Shown: positions 1-12,355, counted from the first letter of the stretch. The stretch is DNA of 64,000 nt from Ananas comosus (GCF_001540865.1 NC_033640.1:2954273-3018272); one strand, 5' to 3'. Program-made: numbers and translations. Notes: generated by a model from the sequence alone, not told the origin.

Positions 1-1277
<1,277 letters not shown>

Positions 1278-1296
1278 ATATATATATATATATATA

Positions 1297-1836
1297 TCCG
1301 GCTACTATACTCTTATGAGTACGATCACATTCATACTCATAAGTCGTTTTCGATGATAGAGCTTCCGAATCGACGATCCATACCGTTAAACATTTTTTAG
1401 AGCATTTAAAACTTCTGGAAATTAAATTTTATAATATTTCGATATCATTTACCTTACGATCAATAGCTCACAAAATTGATAATTTTTAACAGCCGGTATG
1501 TGATACTTGCTAGTTTAACGGTGTAAACGAATCGGAATAGCTTAAATTTTTGATAGAAAAGTCTATTCATTACCTAGATAAAGATCAATAACCCCGATCT
1601 TAAATTGAAGGATCCGATCATCCATTTTTAGGACGTCGTTCAATTTTGACTGTTCATTTTATATATGTTTGATGGATTTTATAATGATTTCGAAAAGTTA
1701 TGAAATTTATTTTCTAGTAGAAGTTTCAAATAATCTAGATCATGTTTAATGGTGTGGATCGTCGATTCGGAAGCCCGAACATCGAAAATAACTTATGAGT
1801 ACGAAGAGCTCTATACTCATAAGAGTATAGTAGCCT

Positions 1837-1840
<4 letters not shown>
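1297..1840. mobile_element. Foldback MITE, complete, variant tip hairpin
   Basis: Same terminus (CCGGCTACTATACT and its inverse AGTATAGTAGCC) and same TCGACGATCC-type block as the element before it. The tip hairpin is different: CTTATGAGTA pairs with TACTCATAAG at both ends. It lies between a (TA)n tract on the left and a (CT)n(TA)n tract on the right. Confidence 0.9.
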
Positions 1841-1900
<60 letters not shown>

Positions 1901-2096
1901 GAGAGACGATGGAGATGGGTGAGAGAGAGAGAGAGAGAGCGGGGGCCGAGGACGAGGGGGCGAGGCGATGGAGCGACGGAGAAGAGGAGAAAGGGAGGGG
2001 AGGGATGGATAGAGGACGGACGGCGATGGAGGTTTGGAGAGAGACCGCCTGAGACCCCGGGAGGAAGAGGATTAGAGGGAGAGGAGAGAGGAGGAG
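1841..2096. repeat. Microsatellite and GA-rich low-complexity DNA
   Basis: A (CT)n(TA)n tract is followed by purine-rich DNA with GAGAGA, GGAGG and CGGACGG words. An ORF here encodes mostly Arg, Glu and Gly and is low-complexity; I see no gene. Confidence 0.75.
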
Positions 2097-2306
2097 TTGA
2101 GCTAGAATACTCTCAAAAACATCATGAAGGTGGCATTTTTGAATTTTTAGCTATTGGATGGAAAAATGTGAGATTGAGATGATGTTGGTAGGTGGTGGTA
2201 GATAGAATAATGTTTGATCAAAAATTATTAGTAATCAAGGAGTAGATCCAAGACTAGAAACTTAGAAGCACCAAGGGGATGGTGCTTCTAAAGTATTCTA
2301 GCTCTT
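2097..2306. mobile_element. Short-family foldback MITE
   Basis: Terminal inverted repeat GAGCTAGAATACT at the left and AGTATTCTAGCTC at the right. Inside the right end is a hairpin, AGAAGCACCA (2264) against TGGTGCTTCT (2280). The right flank is a (TA)n tract. Confidence 0.7.
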
Positions 2307-2308
2307 CA

Positions 2309-2365
<57 letters not shown>
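2307..2365. repeat. (TA)n microsatellite, insertion target of element 1
   Basis: The TA run ends exactly at the LTR start at 2366 and resumes as TATAT at 10601, so element 1 inserted in this tract. Because the target is itself TA repeats, the duplication is consistent but not independent proof. Confidence 0.85.
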
Positions 2366-2368
<3 letters not shown>

Positions 2369-4750
2369 AACATATCACTTTTCCGTAAGTCGTGCCGAGT
2401 TCTGTCGAAATGTGCGGAACGCGGAGTGGAACGAGTTGGTATAGGTTAAAAGTGCATTGGAACCTATATAGATGTTAAAGGGACCCGAGAGAGTGAAATT
2501 GCAAAATCTGGCTAAGTCCCAGATTTTGGACTCTCGGGGATCGGTCCTTGAGGAGAGAGACCGGTCCCCGTATGCGTAGCCTGCCCAAGAAGCTCGAAAA
2601 TCGGCTAAGTCTTGAAAATCCAGGCTACGGGAACCAGTCCATGCGGGGAGAGACTGGTCCCCGTAGGTGGAAAGGTTGAGAAATGGCTAGTTGTGAAAAT
2701 GTTGCTCTCGGGAACCGGTCCCTGTGATGAGAGATCGGTCCCTGTGCGCGTAATCAGCCCAAGAAGAGTGGAAATTTGGCTAAGTCCTGAGAGGAGTGCT
2801 CTCGGGGACCGGTCCCTGCGGGGAGAGACCGGTCCCCGTATGCGAAATCTGCCCAGGTTGGGCTATTGAAAAAATGGAAAGTTGAGGGGTTTAAGTGCTA
2901 TTGTGACATGAGTTGAGTGTATAGAGGTGAGAGTTTGGGTTAGCTCTCATTTCCCTCACACCCAAACACAAAACCTCTCCCTCTCTCTCTCTAGAACCTT
3001 TTTTTCTCTCTTCCTTCTCTTAGAGCTTGGAGCAAGGAGGCTTTGAGGAGGAATCTTGGCGGAGAAGAAAGCCAAGTCAGGGGTGTAGCTTGCTTGAGTG
3101 CAAGTGTACAAGGAAAGCTTGGACTCCAAAAGTGAGTTCTCATGATTTGAGTTAGGGTTTTGGTTTGTTTCCTTCTAGCATACTTCTAGGAGATGATTAG
3201 AGGATTTCCCCCATGTTTCTCATGTGTAAGGACTAGAAATAGGGAAGATGATATTGTACAATGACCTAACTTTAAGATTTTTGGAGTTTGAGGTCGAAGC
3301 TTGGGTTTGATCTCATTTTAACCTAATTGGTAGGTCAACGAACGCGTTGGTGCGCTCGGCTCGGCGATACGACGAGCGTGCATGGAGAAATTGAAGAAAC
3401 AGCCTAAATCAGTGCAGATCATCGCAGCTCGCGGCGTACAAGTCTAAAAATTGTGGAAAATTGCATTTCGGCATCCTTGTATCACCAAAAGGTGGGGGGT
3501 GCTGTCCGGAAACACCGGATTTCTTTCTATGTCTATGTCACTTTATTTGAGCATCTTGTATCATTGCATTCTTGCATATAGGGTAGTTTATTATGTGTGC
3601 TTAATTGAATTGCATTTAGATGCTAAAGGAACATGTGAATGATGAAGCACCATGAGGACTTGTATGTGAGAACCCTATGTGCATGTGAATGCGAGAAAAG
3701 ACTTGGACAATAGTAAATGAGGGTGCCATTGACATTAGTGACCAGATTGGCACCGAGAATGTAAACGACTAAACAAGGTTTAGCTTATTATGGCATCTGG
3801 ACCATTGTGGCTTTGTGCATTGAGACAGGTTTGGCAAGATTTTCTCAAATTGAGGATTGGATCGTACTCACACTAGCTTTGGCTTGAGGAAGGTAGCTCC
3901 TCCTCAAGCGGTGTACTCTGGAGTGTAGACACCACGGGGAGCAGGCCCGTCATTGTTCCCTCGGGCGGTAGTGCTAGTAGCCTCCCCCGGTAGACGGGAA
4001 TTGTGGTTCGTGAGTTTGGAGTGAACCAAGAGTACTGCGGGATGATTGGATAAAGGCCAAAAGAAAAGAAAATAAACGAGAAAGGGCATACATGCATAAT
4101 TATCATGTACAGGTATATCTATCTATCTATGGATTGTTTTCTTGCAGGCATTGTAATAGTTTTGCATTAGTTGGTTTGCAAGCTATCGTTTCTTGAATTA
4201 CATATACCTGAAATAGACCTAGTGGGTGAGTCGGCGCGGTCGGTGGCCGAACCCACTGGGAACTTCGTTCTAATTCTCATTACCACTAACCTTGCAGATC
4301 CGTGCGCGAGCGGGGCGGCGGAGGGTCGAGGCAAGGGTATCGCGCCGTAGATAGCGGCCCTCGGAGTTTTAGGCATACCCTATATTTTGAGTATTCAACT
4401 TTTGTATGTTGAACTGGTAATGTAAATGAAGTAAACCTTATATTTTGGTTAAAGGCCAATGTGATGTAAAATAAATGTAAAAGAATGAATGTAAATGAAT
4501 GGTTTACTTGTGTTTGATTCAAAGGAAATCAAATGACTTGTATGTTGAATGCTTAAATAGTTTCGATACTTTCACTTGTGGTTATGTTATTTTTTGCCCT
4601 TGTGCAAACCTTATATATCTTGTAATCTCCTTGTTGAATTGCTTGTAATATACATGTTGTTGGAGCCTTGGGCAGACAGGGGAGGTGCTGTCCGTTCGGC
4701 GTCTGTTCGTGTGCCCGAACCGACCAAATTGGCGGCTCTGAGGCGTGACA
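2366..4750 (+). repeat. 5' LTR of element 1 (family B)
   Basis: Starts TGTAACATATCAC and ends GGCGTGACA. It holds the paired-palindrome array near its 5' end and near its 3' end the conserved U5 block CCCGAACCGACCAAATTGGC. A reverse-oriented solo copy is at 22276-24484. ORFs predicted here are not genes. Confidence 0.95.
2536..2833 (+). promoter_or_regulatory. Array of four palindrome pairs, 20-bp spacing, in LTR family B
   Basis: Palindromes of the type GGGACCGGTCCC have their ACCGGT cores at 2540/2560, 2633/2653, 2714/2734 and 2808/2828. Each pair is exactly 20 bp apart and pairs recur every 81-94 bp. The CTCTCGGG word precedes three of the four pairs. Function is unknown; the position in U3 makes a cis-regulatory role possible. 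Confidence 0.85.
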
Positions 4751-4757
4751 GATATGG

Positions 4758-4770
4758 TGGTATCAGAGTG
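4758..4770 (+). other. Primer binding site, initiator Met-tRNA type
   Basis: TGGTATCAGAG, seven bases after the LTR end. This matches the 3' end complement of initiator methionine tRNA used by most plant Ty3/gypsy elements. Confidence 0.88.
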
Positions 4771-5090
4771 ATGTAAAAGCAAATGTCTAGGATGGACTTA
4801 GGGACCTTAGGATTGGAAACCTTAGGAACTTAGGACACGTATGACGTAGACTTGGAGATACGAAGGCTAATGGATTGGGTCATAATTAGAACTTCTCTAA
4901 AAGGAGTTACAGAAGAATTCAAGTGCTTATTGTTTTCTTCTTGAAGTGTTATGTAGGCGGCCGACTACATGACGCCAAGAGTTGAAAATGAACATACACT
5001 TGTTTGCTTTCGCTTAATTGGGTAGCTATTTGGAACGTGTAAGAGTTACGCGTGTCGAGTATTAACGCGTGTGTTATGTTTCAGGAACAG

Positions 5091-6240
5091 ATGTCCCCGA
5101 GACGTTATACACGTCGGTCTGCTTCGGCATTGCCTGATGAGGTGCCATAGCAAGCAAGATTTGATGAAGTCCGAGAGTTACAGGCCCAAGTAGCAGCTTT
5201 GGCTGGGGCTATACGACAACAAGGAAAGCAGATAGGATGGCTCCATAAGTTGGTAGCTCGACAGGCGGCGGCGGCTGCACCTGTACCTCAGGACCCGCCC
5301 GCACCTGTAGCACCTACTCCGGTGGCGGCGGCACCGGTGACAGCTATTCCTCCGATGGCTTCGGGTTCTTCGGCTCCTATTCCGGAGGTACTTGAGGCCG
5401 AGCAGGAGCGGTCGTTGGCGGTGTTGATAGCCTTTAAGCAGTTTAATCCTCCGACCTTTTTGGGTGATGTGAAGGACCCATGGTTGATGGAATCGTGGCT
5501 TTCTGCGATGGAGGCGTTGTTCGAGGATATCTACACCCTCGAGAAGGATAAGGTTCGTCTGGCGGCTCACTGTTTAGAAGGGCCGGCTCGATTATGGTGG
5601 ACGCGAGTAAAGAATGGTCGGTCTTTGGATCCGGCTACTATGTCTTGGGAGACGTTCCGGGAGATCCTGTTAATGGAGTATTTTCCAGAAAGCGACAAGT
5701 GGAAGATCAAGGAGGACTTTTGCAAGTTAAGGCAAGGAAATTGATCGGTGCGGGAGTATGAAAGGGAGTTTTCGCACATAGTTGATTGTGTTTCGGGCTT
5801 GGTTCATGGAGACCGGGATCGAGCGGAAGTCTTTGAGCGCGGGTTGTGGCCGAAAATATTCAAGACTATTCATGCGCTCCGGCTGAAGACCTACGAGGAG
5901 GTACTCGATCGCGCGTTGTGGGTAGAGCGCGGCAACGCCATTGCGCGCGAGGAACGCGAGGCGTTTGAAAGGGACAAGGACAAGGAAAAGTTCAAGAAGC
6001 GACCGACTGGTGGTTCCGGAGGGCAGTCGAGTTCTAAGTGACCCCCTTGGTACCCAAGATCGTAGTGGCGTGGAGGCAGACTCCAGCCAAGGAGTCAGAC
6101 GACTTCCTTTCCGTGTGTGATCTGCGGCGGAAATCACAAGCCGAGTGATTGTTCTCAACGTGACGGGAGATATTTCCGATGCGGCCAAGCGGGACACATG
6201 AGTTGGGATTGCCCGAGCGGTGCGTCACCTGCTCCGTCAG
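5091..6240 (+). pseudogene. gag of element 1 (capsid and zinc knuckle), broken
   Basis: The frame opens with an ATG at 5091 and is stopped by TAG at 5148 and TGA at 5742, then ends at 6041 before a frameshift. The region 5420-6000 is the retrotransposon gag domain: the Trp-rich PWLMESWLSAMEALF segment and ARLWW are typical of plant gypsy capsids. The nucleic-acid-binding knuckle follows in another frame at about 6165-6215. In it the first cysteine of the CX2CX4HX4C motif is replaced by tyrosine (RYFRCGQAGHMSWDC), so the finger could not bind zinc normally. An Ala/Pro-rich linker lies at about 5260-5380. Gag would form the virus-like particle that packages element RNA; this copy cannot. Confidence 0.9.
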
Positions 6241-6379
6241 CTACTTCGGCTCAGTATGCTCCACGACAGCTTGCAGGACTGCCACCTGCTATGTCGGCTG
6301 GGAGCGCGTCGTCATCGCGTCAGCAGAGGGATCACGTGCACCGAGTGGGCGAGTTTTCGCCACTCAGGTGGAGGAGCAG

Positions 6380-6955
6380 CCTACCGTACCCGACGATGTC
6401 GTGGCAGGTATTATTCTGATTAATGGTGTTAGAGCAAGAGCATTATTTGACACTGGTGCATCACATTCATTTATTGGTGCATCGTTTGCTAAGACTCATG
6501 GCATGGAGATAGTGCATAATTATGATTACTGGTGGGTTAACGCACTAGAACATTCGTTTAGAGTTCACGAGGAGTGCTTAGCTTGTCCGATTCAGATCGG
6601 CGAATGGATCATGCCGGCGAACTTGCTAGTGTCGAAGCAGATGTGGGGATTTGATGTCATCTTGGGAGTTAATTGGCTCTCCAAGTACTATGCCAGCATT
6701 GACTGTGACAGTAAGGTGATTACTTTTCGTGAGCCTGGTCAAGAGGATTTGGTGTACCAAGTGTGCAAAAGCTCGCGCTTCGCGGCGACTGTGTCGGCGG
6801 CGAGGGTGAGGAAGATAATCAAAGGCGGATGTGTGGCCTTTTTGGCAACCATGATAGAGGCTCAGAAGGAACACCCTGAACTTGGAAATATCCGAGTTGC
6901 GTGTGAATTTCCGGATGTGTTTCCGGCAGAGTTACCGGGATTGCCACCAAATTGA
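6380..6955 (+). pseudogene. Aspartic protease of element 1
   Basis: The retropepsin active site DTGASHSFI is at about 6450, and the second conserved motif VILGVNWLSKY at about 6655-6690. The enzyme would cleave the Gag-Pol polyprotein. The frame is open from 6179 but is in a different frame from gag, and terminates with TGA at 6953 just before the reverse transcriptase linker, so no full polyprotein could be made. Confidence 0.9.
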
Positions 6956-8574
6956 GAGATCGAGTTCGTTATTGACTTGGTTCCCGGAGCGGCGTCAGTT
7001 TCGAAGGCTCCGTATAGAATGGCACCGGCGGAGCTTAAGGAGTTAAAGGCCCAATTACAGGACTTGCTCGACAAAGGCTTTGTTAGGCCGAGCGTGTCAC
7101 CGTAGGTAGCTCCGGTGCTGTTTGTAAAGAAGAAGTACGGTACACTTTAACTCTGTGTTGATTATCGCGAGTTGAATAAAGTGACAATCAAGAACAAATA
7201 CCCGTTGCCGAGAATAGACGACCTGTTTGATCAATTGCAAGGGTCGCGGGTATACCCAAAGATAGACCTTCAGTTGGGATATCACCAGTTGAGGATTCGG
7301 CAGGAGGATGTGCACAAAACGGCGTACCGCACGCGGTATGGCCACTACAAGTTTACGGTAATGCCGTTTGGGCTTACGAATGCCCCGACAGCATTTATGG
7401 ACTTGATGAATCAGGTCTTTCGACCGCTATTGGACAAGTGCGTCGTGGTGTTTATCGACGACGTATTGGTGTACTCGCGGAGTGAAGAAGAGCACGTGGA
7501 ACATCTAAGAACCGTGTTGAAAATACTCCTGAACGAGAAGCTTTATGCTAAATTGAAGAAGTGCGAGTTTTGGCTTTTGGAGGTAACCTTCTTAGGCCAT
7601 GTGATATCCGGGAGTGGAGTCTCAGTGGATCCAAGAAAGATTGAGGCGATTCAAGATTGGCCTCATCCGACAAGTGTGGCGGAAGTCCGCAGTTTCCTCA
7701 GATTGGCGGGTTATTATCGGCGTTTTGTGGAGGGGTTTACGAAGTTCACTCCTCTCACACGCCTTACGCACAAAGGAGTAAGATTTGATTGGGGCGACGG
7801 TTGCAACCAAAGCTTCCAAGAGTTGAAAGAGAAGTTGACCTCGACCCGGTATTTGCGTTGCCGACGCCGGGAGAGAGCTTCGTGGTGTACAGTGATGCTT
7901 CCTATAGTGGTCTCGGGTGTGTTCTTATGCAAAATGGGCGAGACATTTCTTATGCTTCGTGCCAATTGAAAAGCTACGAGAAGAACTGTCCGGTACATGA
8001 TCTTGAGTTAGCGGCGGTCATTTTCGAGCTAAAGCAATGGAGGCACTATCTTTACGGTGAGCATTGTGAGGTGTATACCGATCACAAGAGCCTCAAGTAT
8101 TTATTCACCCAGAAAGAGTTAAATATGCGGCAGTGGCGGTGGTTGGAGTTGTTGAAGGATTATGACCTTACTATCCTATACCACCCCAGGAAAGCTAATG
8201 TCGTTGCCGATGCACTAAGTAGGAAATTTGTGGAGAACTTGGAGACGACGATTACTAGCCAACCGTTGTTGCAAATGGGAATGCAACGGTTTGGATTGGA
8301 AGTAGTGGCGCCGGACGTTCCGACTATCTTGGCAGCACTAGTGGTTCGACCGACCTTATTGGAGCGAATCAAGGAGCGGCAAGTTGATGATCCGTATCTC
8401 CAAAAAGTGCGGAATGACGTTGACGGCGGACGCCCCGGCGACTTCGGCGTGGGGCCTGGCGGTGCACTTCGGTTCAGAAACCGGTTGTGTGTGCCTAGGG
8501 ACGATGAAATTCGCAAGATGGTGTTGCAAGAGGCGCATCGTTCCCGGGTGGCACTAAGATATACAAGGATCTAA
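6956..8574 (+). pseudogene. Reverse transcriptase and RNase H of element 1
   Basis: Reverse transcriptase motifs in order: [16 protein letters not shown] (about 7190), YHQLRI (7285), MPFGLTNAP (7362) and the catalytic [10 protein letters not shown] (7448). Stops interrupt the N-terminal part near 7103 and 7147. A frameshift near 7840 moves to a second frame that carries RNase [11 protein letters not shown] (about 7890), the ELAAV helix, and [10 protein letters not shown] (about 8075), which hold acidic metal-binding residues. The proteins would copy element RNA into DNA and degrade the template. The core motifs are well kept despite the breaks. Confidence 0.93.
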
Positions 8575-9201
8575 AGTTACATTATTGGTGGCCGGGTATG
8601 AAGAAAGACATTGGGGAGTTTGTGGCGCAGTGTTTGACGTACCAACAAGTAAAGGCCGAGCGTCGATTTTCCGCGGGAAAGTTGCAAAGCTTACCAATCC
8701 CTGTGTGGAAATGGAAGGACATAACGATGGACTTTGTGGTTGTACTACCCCGATCGCAAGCTGGACATGATGCCATATGGGTGGTTGTGGACCGTTTGAC
8801 GAAGGCGGCTCATTTCTTGCCGATTCACACCACGTGGTCAGGAGACAAGTTAGCACAGGTCTACTTAGATGAGGTAGTGAGTTGCATGGGGTTCCATTAT
8901 CGATTGTGTCAGATCGAGACTCCCGGTTCACTTCTCGTTTCTGGAAGAGCTTGCAGGATGCTCTAAGCACGCAGCTCGATTTCAATACGGCGTTTCATTC
9001 TCAGACTGATGGTCAGTCAGAGAGGACAATTCATATACTCGAGGATATGTTGCGAGCGTGTATACTCGATTACAATGGAGGGTGGCATGAGCATTTGCCG
9101 ATGGCGGAGTTCGCTTACAAAAATAGTTATCAAGAAAGTATAGCAATGGCGCCATTTGAGGCACTTTATAGACGTAAGTGTTGCTCTCCTATCCATTGGT
9201 G
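8575..9201 (+). pseudogene. Integrase of element 1, C-terminus deleted
   Basis: Two frames hold parts of the integrase: the zinc-binding CX2C segment and WKDITMDFVV (about 8600-8740), then [12 protein letters not shown] (about 8895) and the [10 protein letters not shown] region (about 9000-9030). These carry the catalytic Asp residues and Glu. The frame shifts near 8885. The sequence stops at PIHW (about 9190) and continues as LTR sequence, so the integrase C-terminus, chromodomain and polypurine tract are missing. Confidence 0.9.
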
Positions 9202-10600
9202 CGCTCGGTTCGGCGATACAACGAGCGTGCGCGGAGAAATTGAAGAAACAGCCTAAATCGGTACAGATCGTCGCAGCTCGCGGCGTACATGTCTAAAAAT
9301 TATGAAAAATTGCATTTCGGCATCCTTGTATCACTAAAATGTGGGGGGTGCTGTCCAGAAACACCAGATTTCTTTCTATGTCTATGTCACTTTATTTGAG
9401 CATCTTGTATCATTACATTCTTGCATATAGGGTAGCTTATTATGTGTGCTTAATTGAATTGCATTTAGATGCTAAAGGAACATGTGAATGATGAAGCACT
9501 ATAAGGACTTGTATGTGAGAACCCTATGTGCATGTGAATGCGAGAAAAGACTTGGACAATAGTAAATGAGGGTGGCATTGACATTAGTGACTAGATTGGC
9601 ACCGAGAATGTAAACGACTAATCAAGGTTTAGCTTATTGTGGCATCTGGACCATTGTGGCTTTGTGCATTGAGACAGGTTTGACAAGATTTCCTCAAATT
9701 GAGGATTAGATCGGACTCACACTAGCTTTGGCTTGAGAAAGGTAGCTCCTCCTCAAGCGGTGTACTCCGGAGTGTAGACACCACGGGGAGCGGCCCCGTC
9801 ATTGTTCCCTCGGGCGGTAGTGCTAGTAGCCTCCCCCCGTGGACGGGAATTATGGTTCGTGAGTTTGGGGTGAACCAAGAGTACCCCAGAATGATTGGAT
9901 AAAGGCCAAAAGAAAAAGAAAATAAATGAGAAAGGGCATACATGCATAATTATCATGTACTGGTATATCTATCTATCTGTGGATTATTTTCTTGCAGGCA
10001 TTGTAATAGTTTTGCATTAGTTGGTTTGCAATCTATCGTTTCTTGAATTACATATGCCTGAAATAGACCTAGTGGGCGAGTCGGCGCGGTCGGTGGCCGA
10101 ACCCACTGGAAACTTCGTTCTAGTTCTCATTACCACTAACCCTGCAGATCCGTGCGCGAGCGGGGCGGCGGAGGATCGAGGCAAGGGTATCGTGCCGTAG
10201 ATAGCGGCCCTCGGAGTTTTAGGCACACCCTATATTTTGAGTATTCAACTTTTGTATGTTGAACTGGTAATGTAAATGATGTAAACCCTATATTTTGGTT
10301 AAAGGCCAATGTGATGTAAAATGAATGTAAACGAATGAATGTAAATGAATGGTTTACTTGTGTTTGATTCAAAGGAAATCAAATGACTTGTATGTTGAAT
10401 GCTTAGATAGTTTCAATGCTTTCACTTGTGGTTATGTTGTTGTTTGCTCTCGTGCAAACCTTGTATATCTTGTAATCTCCTTATTGAATTGCTTGTAATA
10501 TACATGTTGTTCGAGCCCTGGGCGGACAGGGGAAGTGCTGTCCGTTCGGCATCTGTTCGCCTGCCCGAACCGACCAAATTGGCGGCCCCGGGGCGTGACA
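9196..10600 (+). repeat. 3' LTR remnant of element 1
   Basis: Corresponds to positions 3347-4750 of the 5' LTR and ends GGGCGTGACA at 10600. The first 981 bp of the LTR are lost. The join to integrase lies in the shared word TTGGTG. Confidence 0.93.
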
Positions 10601-10605
10601 TATAT

Positions 10606-10775
10606 ATATAGAGAGCAGGACTGCTGTGCTCTCAGGAGCACGGAGGCCTCCATGCTTCTTAGCCGTTTTCGATGATGGAATTTCCGAATCGACGATCGGC
10701 TCCGTTAGACTTGATCTAGCGTATTTGAAGTTTCTAGAAAATAATTTTTGCGATTTTTCGATATCATTTACCTAG
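10606..10775. mobile_element. Foldback MITE, left half only
   Basis: Begins in TATATAGAGAG and carries the family hairpin and the block CGAATCGACGATCGGCTCCG. It stops at the N at 10776, where complete copies continue for another 370 bp or so. Confidence 0.8.
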
Positions 10776-11774
10776 NTGGGTGAAGTTTTGCCTGCTAGAT
10801 ACTGGTGCCATGTGTGTGCCGACTTCGTCAATCCGATAATGGAAGCCGAGATCAAGTGCCCCTTCTGCGACGGCGGCTTCGTCGAAGAATTGGATCGCGA
10901 GGATGTCGAAACCGCCTCCGAGCTACGATCCGATCGAGCCCTCTCTCTATGGGCCCCCATCTTGATGGGGATGGTCTCTTCGAGAAATTCGAGATCCCGG
11001 CGAGAGGAGGAGGAGGAAGAGGAGGGCGACTCCGACCACGAGTTCGACGACTTCACCGCGAACCGAGCAAGGACCTCTGCGATGCTCCAGCTGATACAAA
11101 GCATTCGCGGGGTCCGCGAGGGCGAGAGGAGGGGGAGAGACAGGGAGAGAGCGAGAGAGAGGAGAAGTGGTCGGAGCGCGATCGCCTTCGATTCTCTCAA
11201 CGAGGCAATATTTCTCCAAGGATCGTTCGGATCTGATGATAATTCGGGTGATTCTTCTTTTCCGTTCGGGAACTACTTTATCGAATCGGGTTTTGACCTC
11301 TTGTTGCAACATTTGGCGGAAAACGACCCTAATTGTCACGGTACACCTCCCGCTAAGAAGGAGGCGGTGGAAGCATTGCCTATGGTGAAAGTTGCCGAAG
11401 TTATGAGTTGTTCGGTTTGTTTAGATGATTTTGAGAAGGGGTCGGTGGCGAAGGAGATGCCGTGTAAGCATAAGTTCCACAAAGATTGCATCTTGCCATG
11501 GCTCGAGCTGCATAGTTCGTGCCCCGTTTGTAGGTTTCAGCTCCCCGCCGATGAGTTAAAGGATTCAAATGGGTCTAACAATGGAAGGAGAGTAGAGAGT
11601 AATAGTAGCGAAGATGGAAGTGGAGGGAATAGTAATAGAGGATATCTTCCTGTTCTATGGCCTTTCAATGGGGTATTCGCGCAATCGGGGTCTCGTAATG
11701 GAGGAAACTCCTCCTCTAATCCATCATCGTCATCTTCTACTTACGGGAGTAATTCGACTGCTGAGGAAAACTAG
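10776..11774 (+). CDS. RING-H2 E3 ubiquitin-protein ligase with N-terminal zinc ribbon (RING1-like)
   Basis: Single-exon gene of about 330 codons. Numbering from codon 10788, an N-terminal zinc ribbon has CHVC at 7-10 and CPFC at 24-27, with the NPIMEAEIKCPFC context typical of plant RING1-like ligases related to Arabidopsis At5g56340 and At4g26400. An acidic stretch and an Arg/Glu-rich stretch follow. The RING-H2 finger is complete: C208, C211, C226, H228, H231, C234, C245, C248, with the E2-contacting Pro-Trp at 237-238. The C-terminus is Ser/Asn-rich and probably disordered. The protein should bind an E2 and transfer ubiquitin to unknown targets. No ATG precedes the zinc ribbon in frame except N-T-G at 10776, which would be ATG if the N is A; that would add GEVL upstream. 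The upstream DNA is a truncated MITE, so promoter and 5' UTR are probably lost in an assembly gap. Confidence 0.92.
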   Translation, partial: XGEVLPARYWCHVCADFVNPIMEAEIKCPFCDGGFVEELDREDVETASELRSDRALSLWAPILMGMVSSRNSRSRREEEEEEEGDSDHEFDDFTANRARTSAMLQLIQSIRGVREGERRGRDRERARERRSGRSAIAFDSLNEAIFLQGSFGSDDNSGDSSFPFGNYFIESGFDLLLQHLAENDPNCHGTPPAKKEAVEALPMVKVAEVMSCSVCLDDFEKGSVAKEMPCKHKFHKDCILPWLELHSSCPVCRFQLPADELKDSNGSNNGRRVESNSSEDGSGGNSNRGYLPVLWPFNGVFAQSGSRNGGNSSSNPSSSSSTYGSNSTAEEN

Positions 11775-12355
11775 CACTGTTGAGAATCTGCGAGTTCCTA
11801 TCTCTGCAATCTTTTCTTGAAGTCGTTTAGCCTTTGTCGATATCAAACGGTGGCACGGAGTTATAGTCGTATATATACTCCGATATACATATCACGAAGC
11901 CACGCTTTTGTCAATGAGATCCGGTGAAGTTTGTGAAGCTGTATTTTTCTTCTTTTCTGCTTTGATACTGCTGTTCTTCTTCTGTACATAATCCTTTCCT
12001 AAATCTTAACTTTATTGGGATGAGTTTCTTTCCTTGTCTTATATTCGACTGCGCTTCGCACCGTGTTTCGTTTTTTGATGATTAGTATGTACGAAATGGC
12101 GACATACGGGCTGCGTAATTTGTTCTATGTTGTTCCTTGTTTCTTACTTCCAGGAGTTGGGGAAACAACATTCTCTGTAGGATTTGAATTGGTATTTTCC
12201 TCTGTATTTGTGAGGAGAGTAACCTCTTCATGATGAGTGTTTTGGTGAAGGTCTTATGTTTTGGAATAGATGCTATTGCACATTTTATTTTGCAAGGGAG
12301 AGGATATAAAAGTGTTCAATAGAAGTTTGAAAGAGTTCGTTTATATATATATATA
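11775..12355 (+). other. 3' UTR and downstream flank of the RING gene
   Basis: No ORF of note. The T-rich DNA after the stop is consistent with a 3' untranslated region, but I cannot place the polyadenylation site. It ends in a short (TA)n tract before the next MITE. Confidence 0.55.

Larger units (their letters stand above)
2366..10600 (+). mobile_element. Ty3/gypsy chromovirus-type LTR retrotransposon (element 1), 3'-deleted
   Basis: The order is LTR (2366-4750), primer binding site, gag, protease, reverse transcriptase, RNase H, integrase, then a truncated 3' LTR (9196-10600). LTR termini are TG...CA and TATAT flanks both sides. The order PR-RT-RH-IN and the motifs DTGASHSF, FIDD and [10 protein letters not shown] place it in Ty3/gypsy. 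Element 3, which has similar pol and LTR ends, keeps a chromodomain-like C-terminus, so a Tekay/Del-type chromovirus is inferred. Several stops and frameshifts make it inactive. The two LTRs differ by roughly 6% where compared by eye, almost all C/T or G/A changes, which fits decay of methylated DNA. Confidence 0.95.

Noticed and set aside
1919..2182. 87-codon Arg/Gly/Glu-rich ORF
   Set aside because: Purine-rich low-complexity DNA running into a MITE; no domain.
2500..2850. CRISPR array, because short repeats recur at regular spacing
   Set aside because: Spacing is only 20 bp within pairs, repeats are imperfect palindromes inside a plant LTR, and no cas genes or bacterial context exist.
2612..2869. 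85-codon ORF over the palindrome array
   Set aside because: It reads through non-coding LTR U3. The repeated peptide simply reflects the repeated palindromes.
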